A stretch of 22,560 nt of DNA from Candidatus Falkowbacteria bacterium RIFCSPLOWO2_12_FULL_45_13. Lineage in GTDB: Bacteria > Patescibacteriota > Patescibacteriia > Patescibacteriales > GWC2-42-12. Shown here piece after piece: positions 1 through 7,248 of the stretch. Made by a program: the position numbers and the translations under genes. The stretch covers positions 9,364 to 31,923 of the forward strand of contig MFFY01000043.1 of NCBI GenBank assembly GCA_001778055.1, given 5' to 3'. A model generated the notes under the pieces. That model was not told where the DNA came from, searched no databases, and saw only the letters and a program-made list of their open reading frames with translations. Each line of letters starts with the position of its first letter. Positions within the stretch are counted from its first letter, which is position 1.

Positions 1-1017
1 ATCGGATAAACTATACTGATCAACAATTTTTTTCCGTAAACTGCGGCCGATTAGATTTAACTCCTCTTTGGGCGCGGTGGATAAAGCACATATTTTATCA
101 GCCAGCTCCGGCGCGCTTAAATCGGTTAAAATTAAACCGCCTGATCCTTTAAGCAGCGGCGCGAAAGCCTTATTAAAAACTATGACCGGCAAGCCCATGG
201 CCATTGATTCTAAAACCGCCTTGTCCAAGCCGCCGGTGGGGCATAAATTAACGCTTAAATCGGCCCGGCGATAGACCTCGGCTATGTCTTTGTTGGGCAC
301 GCTGCCAGTAAAATTCACATAATTATTAAGCGAATATTTATCCGCTAAATTGATCAGTTCATTCCGGTAAGACTCATCCTCTTGATAAATCGGGCGGCCC
401 ACAAAATCAACTTTTAAATTAACCACGCCTTTTTCACGCAAAATATTTATCGCCTCAATTAGCAGTTGTTGATTTTTAATTCGGCTGATTCTGCCGACAT
501 AAATAATTTTAAAATTAGTCTCGGATCCGATGTCGCGGTTATCCTTAAATTTGTCCAAATTAATGCCATGGCCGATAATTTTTAATTTAGCGCTTTTTAA
601 CTTAAAACTTTCAGGCGAAGCCGTGAAAATCACGTCAGCCAACTTCTCGGCCAGCCTTAATTTTAAATTTATTTGCCTATGAACATACCACAGGCCGGTC
701 TTTTTGCCCAATAACCGCCAGATTAATCCGCCCAAGACCATATATTCAGCATTCATGTGCGCCAAGACTGCCTCATAATTTTCCCTCTGGCGCCAAATAT
801 GCTTATAAAAATTAATCAAATATTTTATTTTTGATTTACCGGTTTCCTTCCCCAGACTTAGTACTCGAACATTGGGAGGCAAGTCAAACATTCCTTTTTC
901 CAGGCAAACAACCGTGACCTGGTCACAACGTTTGGCAAATTCGGCAATCCAGCCGTGCATAAAGCCTAAGAGATCATCATTGATATCAACTTTTTGTGTC
1001 AAAATTAATAACTTCAT
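1..1017 (-). CDS. GT4-family glycosyltransferase (C-terminus beyond window)
   Basis: The frame is open from an ATG at 1017 to the window edge, giving 339 residues without the C-terminus. It starts MKLLILTQKVD and has the two-Rossmann GT-B layout. The donor-binding half begins near residue 170 (IIYVGRISRIKNQQ, with R176 and K181 as the usual phosphate-contacting pair). The acidic motif region is PTGGLDKAVLESMAMG, with E270 conserved. The first Glu of the usual EX7E motif is Gly here, a variant I recall in some GT4 subfamilies. It probably transfers a sugar from a nucleotide donor to a growing lipid-linked glycan at the cytoplasmic membrane. It lies 63 bp after the preceding GT4 gene in the same direction and is likely the distal part of that operon. 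No Shine-Dalgarno sequence precedes the ATG. Donor and acceptor cannot be told from sequence. Confidence 0.88.
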   Translation of the reverse strand, partial: MKLLILTQKVDINDDLLGFMHGWIAEFAKRCDQVTVVCLEKGMFDLPPNVRVLSLGKETGKSKIKYLINFYKHIWRQRENYEAVLAHMNAEYMVLGGLIWRLLGKKTGLWYVHRQINLKLRLAEKLADVIFTASPESFKLKSAKLKIIGHGINLDKFKDNRDIGSETNFKIIYVGRISRIKNQQLLIEAINILREKGVVNLKVDFVGRPIYQEDESYRNELINLADKYSLNNYVNFTGSVPNKDIAEVYRRADLSVNLCPTGGLDKAVLESMAMGLPVIVFNKAFAPLLKGSGGLILTDLSAPELADKICALSTAPKEELNLIGRSLRKKIVDQYSLSD

Positions 1018-1080
1018 CTATTTTGATAATTTATGGCTAACGCGATTGAATGGCAGTATCTGAACATAAAAACTGTTTAC

Positions 1081-2169
1081 TTAATCTCTTTTTAGAGGCA
1101 TGGCTTTCTGCCAAGAAGCTTTATATAAATTTAAAGTTTGTTCTTTGTTCGGCAGCTGTTTTACGGCCAGTTTGGCGCTTTCCGCCAGGCTGGCGCGCAG
1201 CCTCGCATTTTCTATTAACTTTATCATGACTTCAACCAGTTTTTTCTTATCGCCCAGTGGGATTATCAATCCGCTTTCGCCATTCTTTATCACCTCACCG
1301 GCGATGCCCACGTCGGTCATGATTATGGGCAGGCCGAAACTCGCCGCTTCAACCACGGCCATGCCCCAGCCCTCAAAATTCGAGGTTAAAACAAAGGCGT
1401 CGGCCTGATTATAAAAACTGTCTACATCGCCTTTCCAACCGAGTAATTTTACATTTTTTGCTAATTCGTAATTCGTAATTAGTAATTCGTAATTCTTTCT
1501 CTCCGGGCCTTGTCCCACGATCCATAATTCAGTTTTTGGATAATGCTTCGTCAGCTCCGCTAGGGCTTCAATCTGAAGGCCAATATTTTTTACCGGCACC
1601 AATCTGCCAACCGTTAAAAACACAAAATTATTTTTACTCTCTTTGATTCGTAATTGATAATTGTTAATTGTTAATTTACTATGGATCGGTACTACGGTAA
1701 TTTTTTCCGCGGCCACGCCGAAATCGCTGATTAACTGTTTTTTTAATCTCTGGCTGACGCACCTAAGGCTTTGAGCGCGCGGCAGAACATATTTAGCGAT
1801 TTGCGACCTTAAACCATGTAATTTTTCAAAACCGTGAACCTGAATCTCCAGGCCAAGTTTAAATTTTTTAGCTAGCCGCAAGCCGATCAGGGCCAAAAAA
1901 TATTGATCCTGCACGGTGATTACGTCAAAACCGGGCTGACGCAGTAATTTTTTGGCTAAAAAATAAATTTTAATTAACTGCGCTAATTTATTGTTCCCCC
2001 CCGAGCCATGCGCTTTAACTTTTTCCGATAATTCAATGGTTTCTTTTTTGGCGCTGGGCACGATGATGAAATATTGATCAGCCAGCCCGCCGTATTCAAT
2101 CACCCGCCCGGCTAGGGCCGAACTCCTGTCTAAAACCGATTTGTCCAAGCCTAAGCTAAGGATTCTCAT
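1081..2169 (-). CDS. GT4-family glycosyltransferase, 362 aa
   Basis: This is a complete GT-B glycosyltransferase. The N-terminal half runs to about residue 160 (VQDQYFLALIG, then EIQVHGFEKLHGL). The donor-binding half starts at FLTVGRLVPVKN (R189, K194). The EX7E motif is E266 to E274 (EGWGMAVVE), followed by GLPIIMTDVGIAGEVI. The start ATG overlaps the stop of the upstream gene (ATGA), so translational coupling is likely. Two stretches look inserted: residues 165-175 (KLTINNYQLRI) and 225-236 (KNYELLITNYEL). Both are encoded by 7-bp tandem repeats of the kind also seen between genes. They fall in the interdomain region and in a loop before the acidic motif, where extra residues should be tolerated. 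The enzyme class is clear; sugar specificity is unknown. Confidence 0.92.
   Translation of the reverse strand: MRILSLGLDKSVLDRSSALAGRVIEYGGLADQYFIIVPSAKKETIELSEKVKAHGSGGNNKLAQLIKIYFLAKKLLRQPGFDVITVQDQYFLALIGLRLAKKFKLGLEIQVHGFEKLHGLRSQIAKYVLPRAQSLRCVSQRLKKQLISDFGVAAEKITVVPIHSKLTINNYQLRIKESKNNFVFLTVGRLVPVKNIGLQIEALAELTKHYPKTELWIVGQGPERKNYELLITNYELAKNVKLLGWKGDVDSFYNQADAFVLTSNFEGWGMAVVEAASFGLPIIMTDVGIAGEVIKNGESGLIIPLGDKKKLVEVMIKLIENARLRASLAESAKLAVKQLPNKEQTLNLYKASWQKAMPLKRD
1462..1495. repeat. Heptanucleotide tandem repeat (AATTCGT type) inside a GT4 gene
   Basis: About four and a half units of AATTCGT, one with AATTAGT, lie inside the GT4 reading frame at residues 225-236. Because 7 is not a multiple of 3, consecutive units are read in successive frames, giving the KNYELLITNYEL peptide. 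Confidence 0.8.
1646..1677. repeat. Heptanucleotide tandem repeat (AATTGTT type) inside a GT4 gene
   Basis: Tandem AATTGTT/AATTGAT-like units with 7-bp period encode residues 165-175 (KLTINNYQLRI) of the same GT4. It is a different heptamer from the 1462-1495 array in the same gene. Confidence 0.75.
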
Positions 2170-3653
2170 AAATTCTTATAAAGATTAATAAATTCTTTTC
2201 CAATCTCTTCCCAGGAATGGCTAAAATTAAAATTGGCTATTTTACTTTTAGATTGGCGGTAATTATAATCATCGGCTAAAAATAGAATTTTATTTGTAAT
2301 ATCGGTTTTATCCAAAGGGTCAACAAAAAGGCCGTAATCTTTCAATTTTTCATAGAAGCCGGTTTCTCTGGTGCAAATAAACGGCTTGTTAAAACTAATG
2401 GCCTCTAAAATTAAATTCGGGCTGACCTCGGATAGAGACGGTAAAATTAAAGCGTAGCAGGCTGATAAAATTTTCATAGCCGCCGCATGCTCCAGGCCGC
2501 TATATGTTTCCAGCGTCAAGCTCTTATTTTTTTCTCTGGCCTGCGCAAAAGCGCTTTTTAATAAATCTACGTTTTTTAACTTTATCATTCTGCCCAGCCA
2601 GACAAAGTTCTTTGCCTCGGGCTCGGCGCCGCCCCTGGCTTTACCGGAATAATAATTTTCTACTATCGCCGTCTGGGCCGGATTTAAGCCGTAATATTTC
2701 ATAAAAATTTCTCTTTGCCAGGCGGTGCTGAAAACCACGGCCGAGGCCTGGCGCATGGCTAGGCGCGACAATGCCAATATCAATTTTTCTTTAAAATTTA
2801 AAACCGGCATTTTTTCATAAAAGCGCTTGAGCGTTACCGACTGGCCGGAACGCTCAACGTATGACTCCCATAAAAAATCGCCGCCGGTGCGTATGATTAT
2901 TTTTTTACTGAAAATTTTAGCCGCTAAAACCGCCGGCAAGCCGGCGCTGAAAGTATCCAGGGCAATTATAAAATCTGCGCTATTCAGCCGACTAATTACC
3001 CTGAAAAAATATAAAATATGCCTGATGACTGTGGGCAGCTTTTTTTCCAGCTTATAACTTAGGACTTTAACTTGATGATTTTGACTTAATAAATGTTCGG
3101 TTAAATTTTTAGCGTATTGCGCCGGCCCGCCTAAATCAGGCGGATAAATGCCGCTGGCGATTAAAATTTTTCCGCTCCCAGCCAAGCCCTGCCGACCGTC
3201 AGGCCAAGCGCCACGAGTTGACATTTTTTCGTCTACTGTCAGGCCGCTTTTATTAAAAATTAAAATCTTATAGACAAAATAGCTTTCGCCGGCGATTAAG
3301 CCGCTGGCCATTAACTGAGCCGCCATATACCAAATTTTAAAGCCATCGACCAGGATAAACATGATAATGGCGTTCAACAAAAGATTGGTTAAGGCTACGG
3401 CCAAATAAACCGACATCTGCCTATACATCCGTTCTTTGTCATTATCCCCAAAGGTCCAAAATTTCTGCAAAAAGAAGCTGGCGAAAAAAGCCACCGTAAA
3501 AGCCAGGCAGGCGGAAAACAAATACCAAATGCCTAAAATATCGGTAAAAAAATAAAGCGACAATAAATCTATCGCGGTGGCCGTGCCGCCGGCAATTAGA
3601 AATTTAATCGGCCTCTTATGTTTGATGATTTGGGGCGGTAGTAGATCTTTCAT
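2166..3653 (-). CDS. GtrA-like membrane domain fused to GT4 glycosyltransferase, 495 aa
   Basis: Residues 15-133 form a GtrA-like domain with four hydrophobic helices (near 16-40, 42-64, 80-103, 107-131) and the family-like stretch FLQKFWTFGDND. GtrA proteins are thought to help flip polyprenyl-linked sugars. Residues 161-495 are a GT4 transferase: GKILIASGIYPPDLGGPAQY at the N-lobe, R355 and K358/K360 in WLGRMIKLKN, and EX7E at E409-E417 (EVSPNLILE). The joining segment 137-160 (LTVDEKMSTRGAWPDGRQGLAG) matches neither family. It is encoded by palindrome-rich DNA at 3174-3242, so the fusion may be repeat-derived. The start ATG overlaps the upstream stop (ATGA), as does the next gene's start, so three genes are translationally coupled. 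It is likely membrane-bound, coupling lipid-sugar translocation with sugar transfer; the substrate is unknown. Confidence 0.85.
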   Translation of the reverse strand: MKDLLPPQIIKHKRPIKFLIAGGTATAIDLLSLYFFTDILGIWYLFSACLAFTVAFFASFFLQKFWTFGDNDKERMYRQMSVYLAVALTNLLLNAIIMFILVDGFKIWYMAAQLMASGLIAGESYFVYKILIFNKSGLTVDEKMSTRGAWPDGRQGLAGSGKILIASGIYPPDLGGPAQYAKNLTEHLLSQNHQVKVLSYKLEKKLPTVIRHILYFFRVISRLNSADFIIALDTFSAGLPAVLAAKIFSKKIIIRTGGDFLWESYVERSGQSVTLKRFYEKMPVLNFKEKLILALSRLAMRQASAVVFSTAWQREIFMKYYGLNPAQTAIVENYYSGKARGGAEPEAKNFVWLGRMIKLKNVDLLKSAFAQAREKNKSLTLETYSGLEHAAAMKILSACYALILPSLSEVSPNLILEAISFNKPFICTRETGFYEKLKDYGLFVDPLDKTDITNKILFLADDYNYRQSKSKIANFNFSHSWEEIGKEFINLYKNL

Positions 3654-4840
3654 GATTCAAGAATTATTTTTTCAAAGTTGGTTTTCATTTTAAGCGCCAA
3701 TAAATTCCAATCATAATTATTTTTCACCAATTCACTGGCATTAGCCTTTATTTTTTCAGTTAAATCTTTGTCTGCCAAATATATTTTAACTTTCAAGGCA
3801 ATGCTTTCGGGGTTTTTTACCTCACAGAACAAACCGGTTTGGCCGTCTCTTAAAAAATCAACAATGCCGCCGACCGGCGTGGCGATAACCGGCAAACCGG
3901 CCGCCATGGCTTCTAAAAAAGAAATGCCTTGGCCTTCGGACAATGACGGCCGAACAAATATATCGGCCAGAGCCAAATATTTGACCAGATCAGCCTGCCC
4001 GATCTGGCCTAAAAAAATAATTCTGTTTTCCAGCGTCAACCTCCTGGTTAAATCGTCAAGCATTTGCCTGTCCGGCCCATGGCCTAAAATCAAAAGTTTT
4101 ACGTTGACTGGCAGATATTTTAAAGATTTAATAAGATCATCAACCGCGTTCTTCTTTACCAGCCGCGAAGTGGTGATTAAAATTCTATCAGTTTCTTTGA
4201 TGTTTAATTCTTGCTTAAGTTTTAAAGTCTGCCCGCCAGCGGGCGGATTAAAATTTACTTTAAAATTTGATATGGCGAATTTTTCCAGATTAACTCCATT
4301 CGGCACCACCTCGATCGGGCACTTCGCGCCATTGGCCAGCGCCCGAAGTCTTAAATAATTACTGATGGCAATAATTAAGTCGGCCTTTTTAAAAACCATC
4401 AAGTGCCATGGCCTGATTAATAAATTATACAAAATATCACTGCCCAGGGTGTAGCGCTTCAGATGCTCTTCTTCATCGCCCTCCTGCAAATCCAAAATCA
4501 GTTTCTTGGCAGGCTGGATAATCTTGAAAAAAACCGCGGCGATTGACGCTTGGCTGGCCATTAAAGAAAAAATTATCGCGTAGTTCTGCCGGCGATTTAA
4601 AGCTAAGGCCCTGCCCAAACCAAGGCCGGGCAGTAAGAATTTATCAAATTTTCCGCCCCAGCCTAACCGAAAAACGTTCACCCGGCCGATCTTTTCATGT
4701 TTAGGCAGATGGCGGTCAAGCCTCGCGGTGATTAAATCAAATTCGTAATCACCCATTCTATCAGTTAGTTCCTTAACCGCGATTTCCGCACCGCCGATAA
4801 AGGGCAGATAAGCGGTGGAAAAAATTAAAACTTTTCTCAT
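3650..4840 (-). CDS. GT4-family glycosyltransferase, 396 aa
   Basis: The start is placed at the ATG at 4840, giving MRKVLIFSTAYLPFIGGAE, the canonical GT4 N-terminus with the glycine-rich acceptor loop. The frame stays open up to 4972, but those 44 codons read through a large palindrome and have no family resemblance. The donor half begins at ILITTSRLVKKNAVDDLIKSL (R226, K229). The acidic motif is E302-E310 (EGQGISFLE), followed by GLPVIATPVGGIVDFL. Residues 199-204 (NPPAGG) in the linker between lobes are encoded by a CCGCC/GGCGG palindrome that recurs elsewhere in the window. No Shine-Dalgarno is visible. The stop overlaps the next start (ATGA). It is a cytoplasmic-face transferase in glycan assembly; specificity unknown. 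Confidence 0.9.
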   Translation of the reverse strand: MRKVLIFSTAYLPFIGGAEIAVKELTDRMGDYEFDLITARLDRHLPKHEKIGRVNVFRLGWGGKFDKFLLPGLGLGRALALNRRQNYAIIFSLMASQASIAAVFFKIIQPAKKLILDLQEGDEEEHLKRYTLGSDILYNLLIRPWHLMVFKKADLIIAISNYLRLRALANGAKCPIEVVPNGVNLEKFAISNFKVNFNPPAGGQTLKLKQELNIKETDRILITTSRLVKKNAVDDLIKSLKYLPVNVKLLILGHGPDRQMLDDLTRRLTLENRIIFLGQIGQADLVKYLALADIFVRPSLSEGQGISFLEAMAAGLPVIATPVGGIVDFLRDGQTGLFCEVKNPESIALKVKIYLADKDLTEKIKANASELVKNNYDWNLLALKMKTNFEKIILES

Positions 4841-4871
4841 AGGTTTTTTTACTTCAACCACGGCAATCCAA

Positions 4872-5049
4872 GTTACCAGGCAAGGATGTTTGTTTTGAGC
4901 GCACTCACCTCGCCGAAGCCTCCGGCGTAACGCGGGTACAAAATTGTAATATTTTTTCTTAAAATTATTCAATAAAATATAAATATAATTTTAAGAAAAA
5001 ATATTACAATTTTGTCTTAAGTGAAACACAAACATCCTTGCCTGGTAAC
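4872..5049. repeat. 178-bp nested inverted repeat (MITE-like or giant hairpin)
   Basis: Perfect 22-bp outer arms lie at 4872-4893 and 5028-5049 (GTTACCAGGCAAGG...). A perfect 30-bp inner pair lies at 4938-4967 and 4986-5015, with an 18-nt loop. The segments between outer and inner arms differ: 44 nt on the left, including a small CGCCG/CGGCG hairpin, and 12 nt on the right. It fills the spacer between the UXS-like gene stop and the GT4 start at 4840, so it would be transcribed in the operon. There is no coding capacity. Confidence 0.9.
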
Positions 5050-5071
5050 CTTTGCTTATAATACTCTATTT

Positions 5072-6007
5072 TCAAATTATCTTTTTAAAATAGGCGATGG
5101 TCTTTTTAAGTCCTTCAGCCAGTTCTATTTTCGGCTGCCAGCCTAATTTTTCTTTAGCCAGGGCCAGATCGGGTTTTCTTTTAACCGGATCATCGGCCGG
5201 CAATTTGTTGTAAATAGTCCGACTCTGGCTGTCCGTCAATTTAATGATCATTTCCGCCAGCTCGGCGATGGTGAACTCGCCGGCGTTGCCTAAATTCACC
5301 GGGCCGCTGAATTTTTCTTTAGCCATCATGGCCAGCAGGCCTTCAACCAAGTCATCCACATAGCAAAAACTTCTGGTCTGACGCCCGTCGCCGTTGATCG
5401 TAATGTCAATGCCTTTAAGCGCCTGAACGATGAAATTCGAAACCACTCGGCCGTCGTTGACCGCCATATTAGGGCCGTAAGTGTTAAAAATTCTGACCAC
5501 TTTAATATCAACCAGATTCTGGCGCTGATAATCAAAAAACAGGGTTTCGGCGCATCTTTTGCCTTCGTCGTAGCATGACCTGGTGCCGATGCAATTAACA
5601 TTGCCCCAGTAACTTTCCGTTTGCGGATGCGCCTGTGGATCGCCATAGATTTCGGAGGTCGAGGCCTGTAAAATTCGCGCCTGGTGCTTTTTGGCCAGGC
5701 CCAGAATATTGATCACGCCGATGGTATTGGCCTTGACCGTTTGAATGGCGTCAAACTGATAATGCAACGGCGAGGCCGGGCAGGCCAAATTATAAATTTG
5801 GTCAATCTTTTCTTGGGTAAAATAAGGCTTGATGATATCATGTTCAACCAGACTGAAATTTTTATTGGCCGAAAAAGGCTGAATATTTTTTTTGCTGCCG
5901 GTAAAAAAATTATCCAGGCAGATTACTTTATGGCCCAGCTCCAGCAACTTTCCGCATAAATGCGAACCGATAAACCCGGCGCCTCCGGTTACCAGCATTG
6001 TTTTCAT
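5072..6007 (-). CDS. UDP-glucuronate decarboxylase-like SDR (UDP-xylose synthase type)
   Basis: This 311-residue extended SDR protein opens with MLVTGGAGFIGSHL (NAD glycine motif at residues 8-14). The active site is STSEIYGDP (S118, E119) with Y146xxxK150 in CYDEGKR. NDGRVVSNFIVQAL, RSFCYVDDLVEGL and the late RKPD are hallmarks of UDP-glucuronate decarboxylases, which convert UDP-glucuronate to UDP-xylose through a 4-keto intermediate. The usual GPRSCYDEGKR reads GTRSCYDEGKR here. The length fits the family. It lies downstream of an epimerase and a UDP-glucose dehydrogenase-like gene, which would supply UDP-glucuronate. The start lies 3 bp from a large palindrome and has no Shine-Dalgarno. 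A related dTDP-glucose dehydratase role is less likely, given the UXS-specific motifs. Confidence 0.87.
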   Translation of the reverse strand: MKTMLVTGGAGFIGSHLCGKLLELGHKVICLDNFFTGSKKNIQPFSANKNFSLVEHDIIKPYFTQEKIDQIYNLACPASPLHYQFDAIQTVKANTIGVINILGLAKKHQARILQASTSEIYGDPQAHPQTESYWGNVNCIGTRSCYDEGKRCAETLFFDYQRQNLVDIKVVRIFNTYGPNMAVNDGRVVSNFIVQALKGIDITINGDGRQTRSFCYVDDLVEGLLAMMAKEKFSGPVNLGNAGEFTIAELAEMIIKLTDSQSRTIYNKLPADDPVKRKPDLALAKEKLGWQPKIELAEGLKKTIAYFKKII

Positions 6008-6010
6008 AAT

Positions 6011-6187
6011 GAGATGGTTACAAAACTATTTCGTAGCGAAATTTAGATATTTTTCGGCCAGGCGAGGAAAACCGAGCGTTATGATTTAAGCCGTAATAGT
6101 ATTACGGTGAAAATCATTTCGCGCCAGTTTGACGAAGCCTGGCCGAAAAATATCAAATTGCAGCAAAAATAGTTTTGTAACCATCTC
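6011..6187. repeat. 177-bp four-tier nested palindrome
   Basis: Perfect outer arms of 21 bp lie at 6011-6031 and 6167-6187 (GAGATGGTTACAAAAC...). Perfect 18-bp arms lie at 6046-6063 and 6137-6154 (GATATTTTTCGGCCAGGC). Inside are 7-bp pairs 6081-6087/6111-6117 and 6091-6097/6101-6107. The outer arm plus CGTAGCGAAAT recurs at 11940-11998. It sits directly upstream of the UXS-like start codon, so it would form the mRNA leader or intercistronic region. Confidence 0.9.
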
Positions 6188-6319
6188 AATATGTTATACC
6201 GACAATAAATTAAATAAATCAATTTCAAAAAATTTCCATAAATATCCATAAATTTCAATAAGGAATTAACGCGCTGACGCTCGCGAAATAATAGAAATTT
6301 GTTGAAATTAATGACTTGC
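6188..6319. other. AT-rich remainder of the 312-bp spacer
   Basis: The spacer between the epimerase stop and the UXS-like start is mostly the palindrome at 6011-6187. The remaining 132 bp hold loosely repeated ATTTCCATAAAT/ATTTCAATAA motifs, with inverted matches to the GAAATTTGTTGAAATT end, and a small CGCG...CGCG pair. No gene, RNA or clear promoter was seen. Confidence 0.5.
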
Positions 6320-7222
6320 TTATAATCCCATTTCTTTTTTATAGTCTGCCAGCCATTCGGGCAGATTAATCGTCGGCTCCCAGCCTAAAAGTTTTTTGGC
6401 CAAGCTATTATCGGCCAAAGTCTCTTTTGGCTCAATCCTAGGCGCGATATGCGCCACCGGTCCGCCGATCATTTGCGCCAGTTCGTTGACGCTATAATTG
6501 CTGCCGCGGCCGATATTAATCACCTCGCCCTGGCCAACCCGATCGCTTTGGGCCGCCAGGATATTGGCCCTGACCGCGTCAATCACCGAAGTATAATCGC
6601 GGCGATTGGTGCCGTCGCCGGTGATGGTCATGGGCTGATTTTTTAATCTTTGATTGACGAATAACCCCACGACCAAGCAATAAGCGCCTTCCAAGGCTTG
6701 ACGTCGGCCGTAGATGTTAAAATATCTTAAGCTAACCGTGGGCAAGCCATATATATCGCTAAACAGCCGGCAATACAACTCGCCCGCGTATTTTTGCAAG
6801 CCGTAAGGGCTTAAGGCGTGCGCCAGCATGTCTTCGGTTAAGGGCATCTTAGTCTGATCGCCATAGGCCGATGAGGAGGCGCTATAAATAACTTTTTTAA
6901 CTTTAGCGTCGCGCGCCGCCATTAAAACATTGAGCGTGCCGTTTAAGTTAATATCATTGGCCGTGGCCGGATCTTCAATCGACGGCTGAACCCGGGGAAA
7001 AGCGGCTAAATGAAAAACATATTCCACGCCGTTAAATAACGGCTTAATTTTTTTCAAATCCCTGATATCGGCTTTAAAAAACTCGGCCTGGGCATTGATA
7101 TATTCTTTTTTGCCGGTGGTTAAATTATCAATAATCACAACTTCATGGCCTTGTTTAATTAATTCATCAACCAAGTTGGAACCAATAAAGCCGGCGCCGC
7201 CGGTCACTAAACATTTAGACAT
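6320..7222 (-). CDS. NAD-dependent NDP-sugar epimerase (UDP-glucose 4-epimerase-like), 300 aa
   Basis: An extended SDR fold: CLVTGGAGFIGSNLVDEL (NAD glycine motif, residues 8-14), D32 of VVIIDNLTTG for adenosine ribose, HLAAFPRVQPSIEDP, then SASSSAYGD and the catalytic pair Y140xxxK144 (SPYGLQKYAGE). RYFNIYGRRQ and TGDGTNRRDYTSVIDAV follow as in the GalE/WbpP-like group. The length of 300 suits a bacterial GalE-like enzyme. It probably interconverts C4 epimers of UDP-hexoses or HexNAc sugars for the nearby transferases; the sequence does not settle which. It lies 26 bp after the dehydrogenase-like gene in the same operon, separated by a short AAATTGA-type heptamer stretch (7223-7243). No Shine-Dalgarno is seen. 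Confidence 0.9.
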   Translation of the reverse strand: MSKCLVTGGAGFIGSNLVDELIKQGHEVVIIDNLTTGKKEYINAQAEFFKADIRDLKKIKPLFNGVEYVFHLAAFPRVQPSIEDPATANDINLNGTLNVLMAARDAKVKKVIYSASSSAYGDQTKMPLTEDMLAHALSPYGLQKYAGELYCRLFSDIYGLPTVSLRYFNIYGRRQALEGAYCLVVGLFVNQRLKNQPMTITGDGTNRRDYTSVIDAVRANILAAQSDRVGQGEVINIGRGSNYSVNELAQMIGGPVAHIAPRIEPKETLADNSLAKKLLGWEPTINLPEWLADYKKEMGL

Positions 7223-7248
7223 AAATTGTAAATTGAAAATTGGATTAT

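Noticed and set aside
68..1063. Small plus-strand frames at 68-274 and 872-1063
   Set aside because: They are antisense to the GT4 gene that runs off the left edge, whose full 339-residue translation carries family motifs.
3768..4358. 196-codon plus-strand frame opposite the GT4 gene
   Set aside because: It lies fully antisense to a well-supported glycosyltransferase and has low-complexity composition, so it is a shadow frame.
4841..4972. N-terminal extension of the GT4 gene to 4972
   Set aside because: The extra 44 codons read through the 178-bp palindrome and precede the canonical GT4 N-terminus at 4840.
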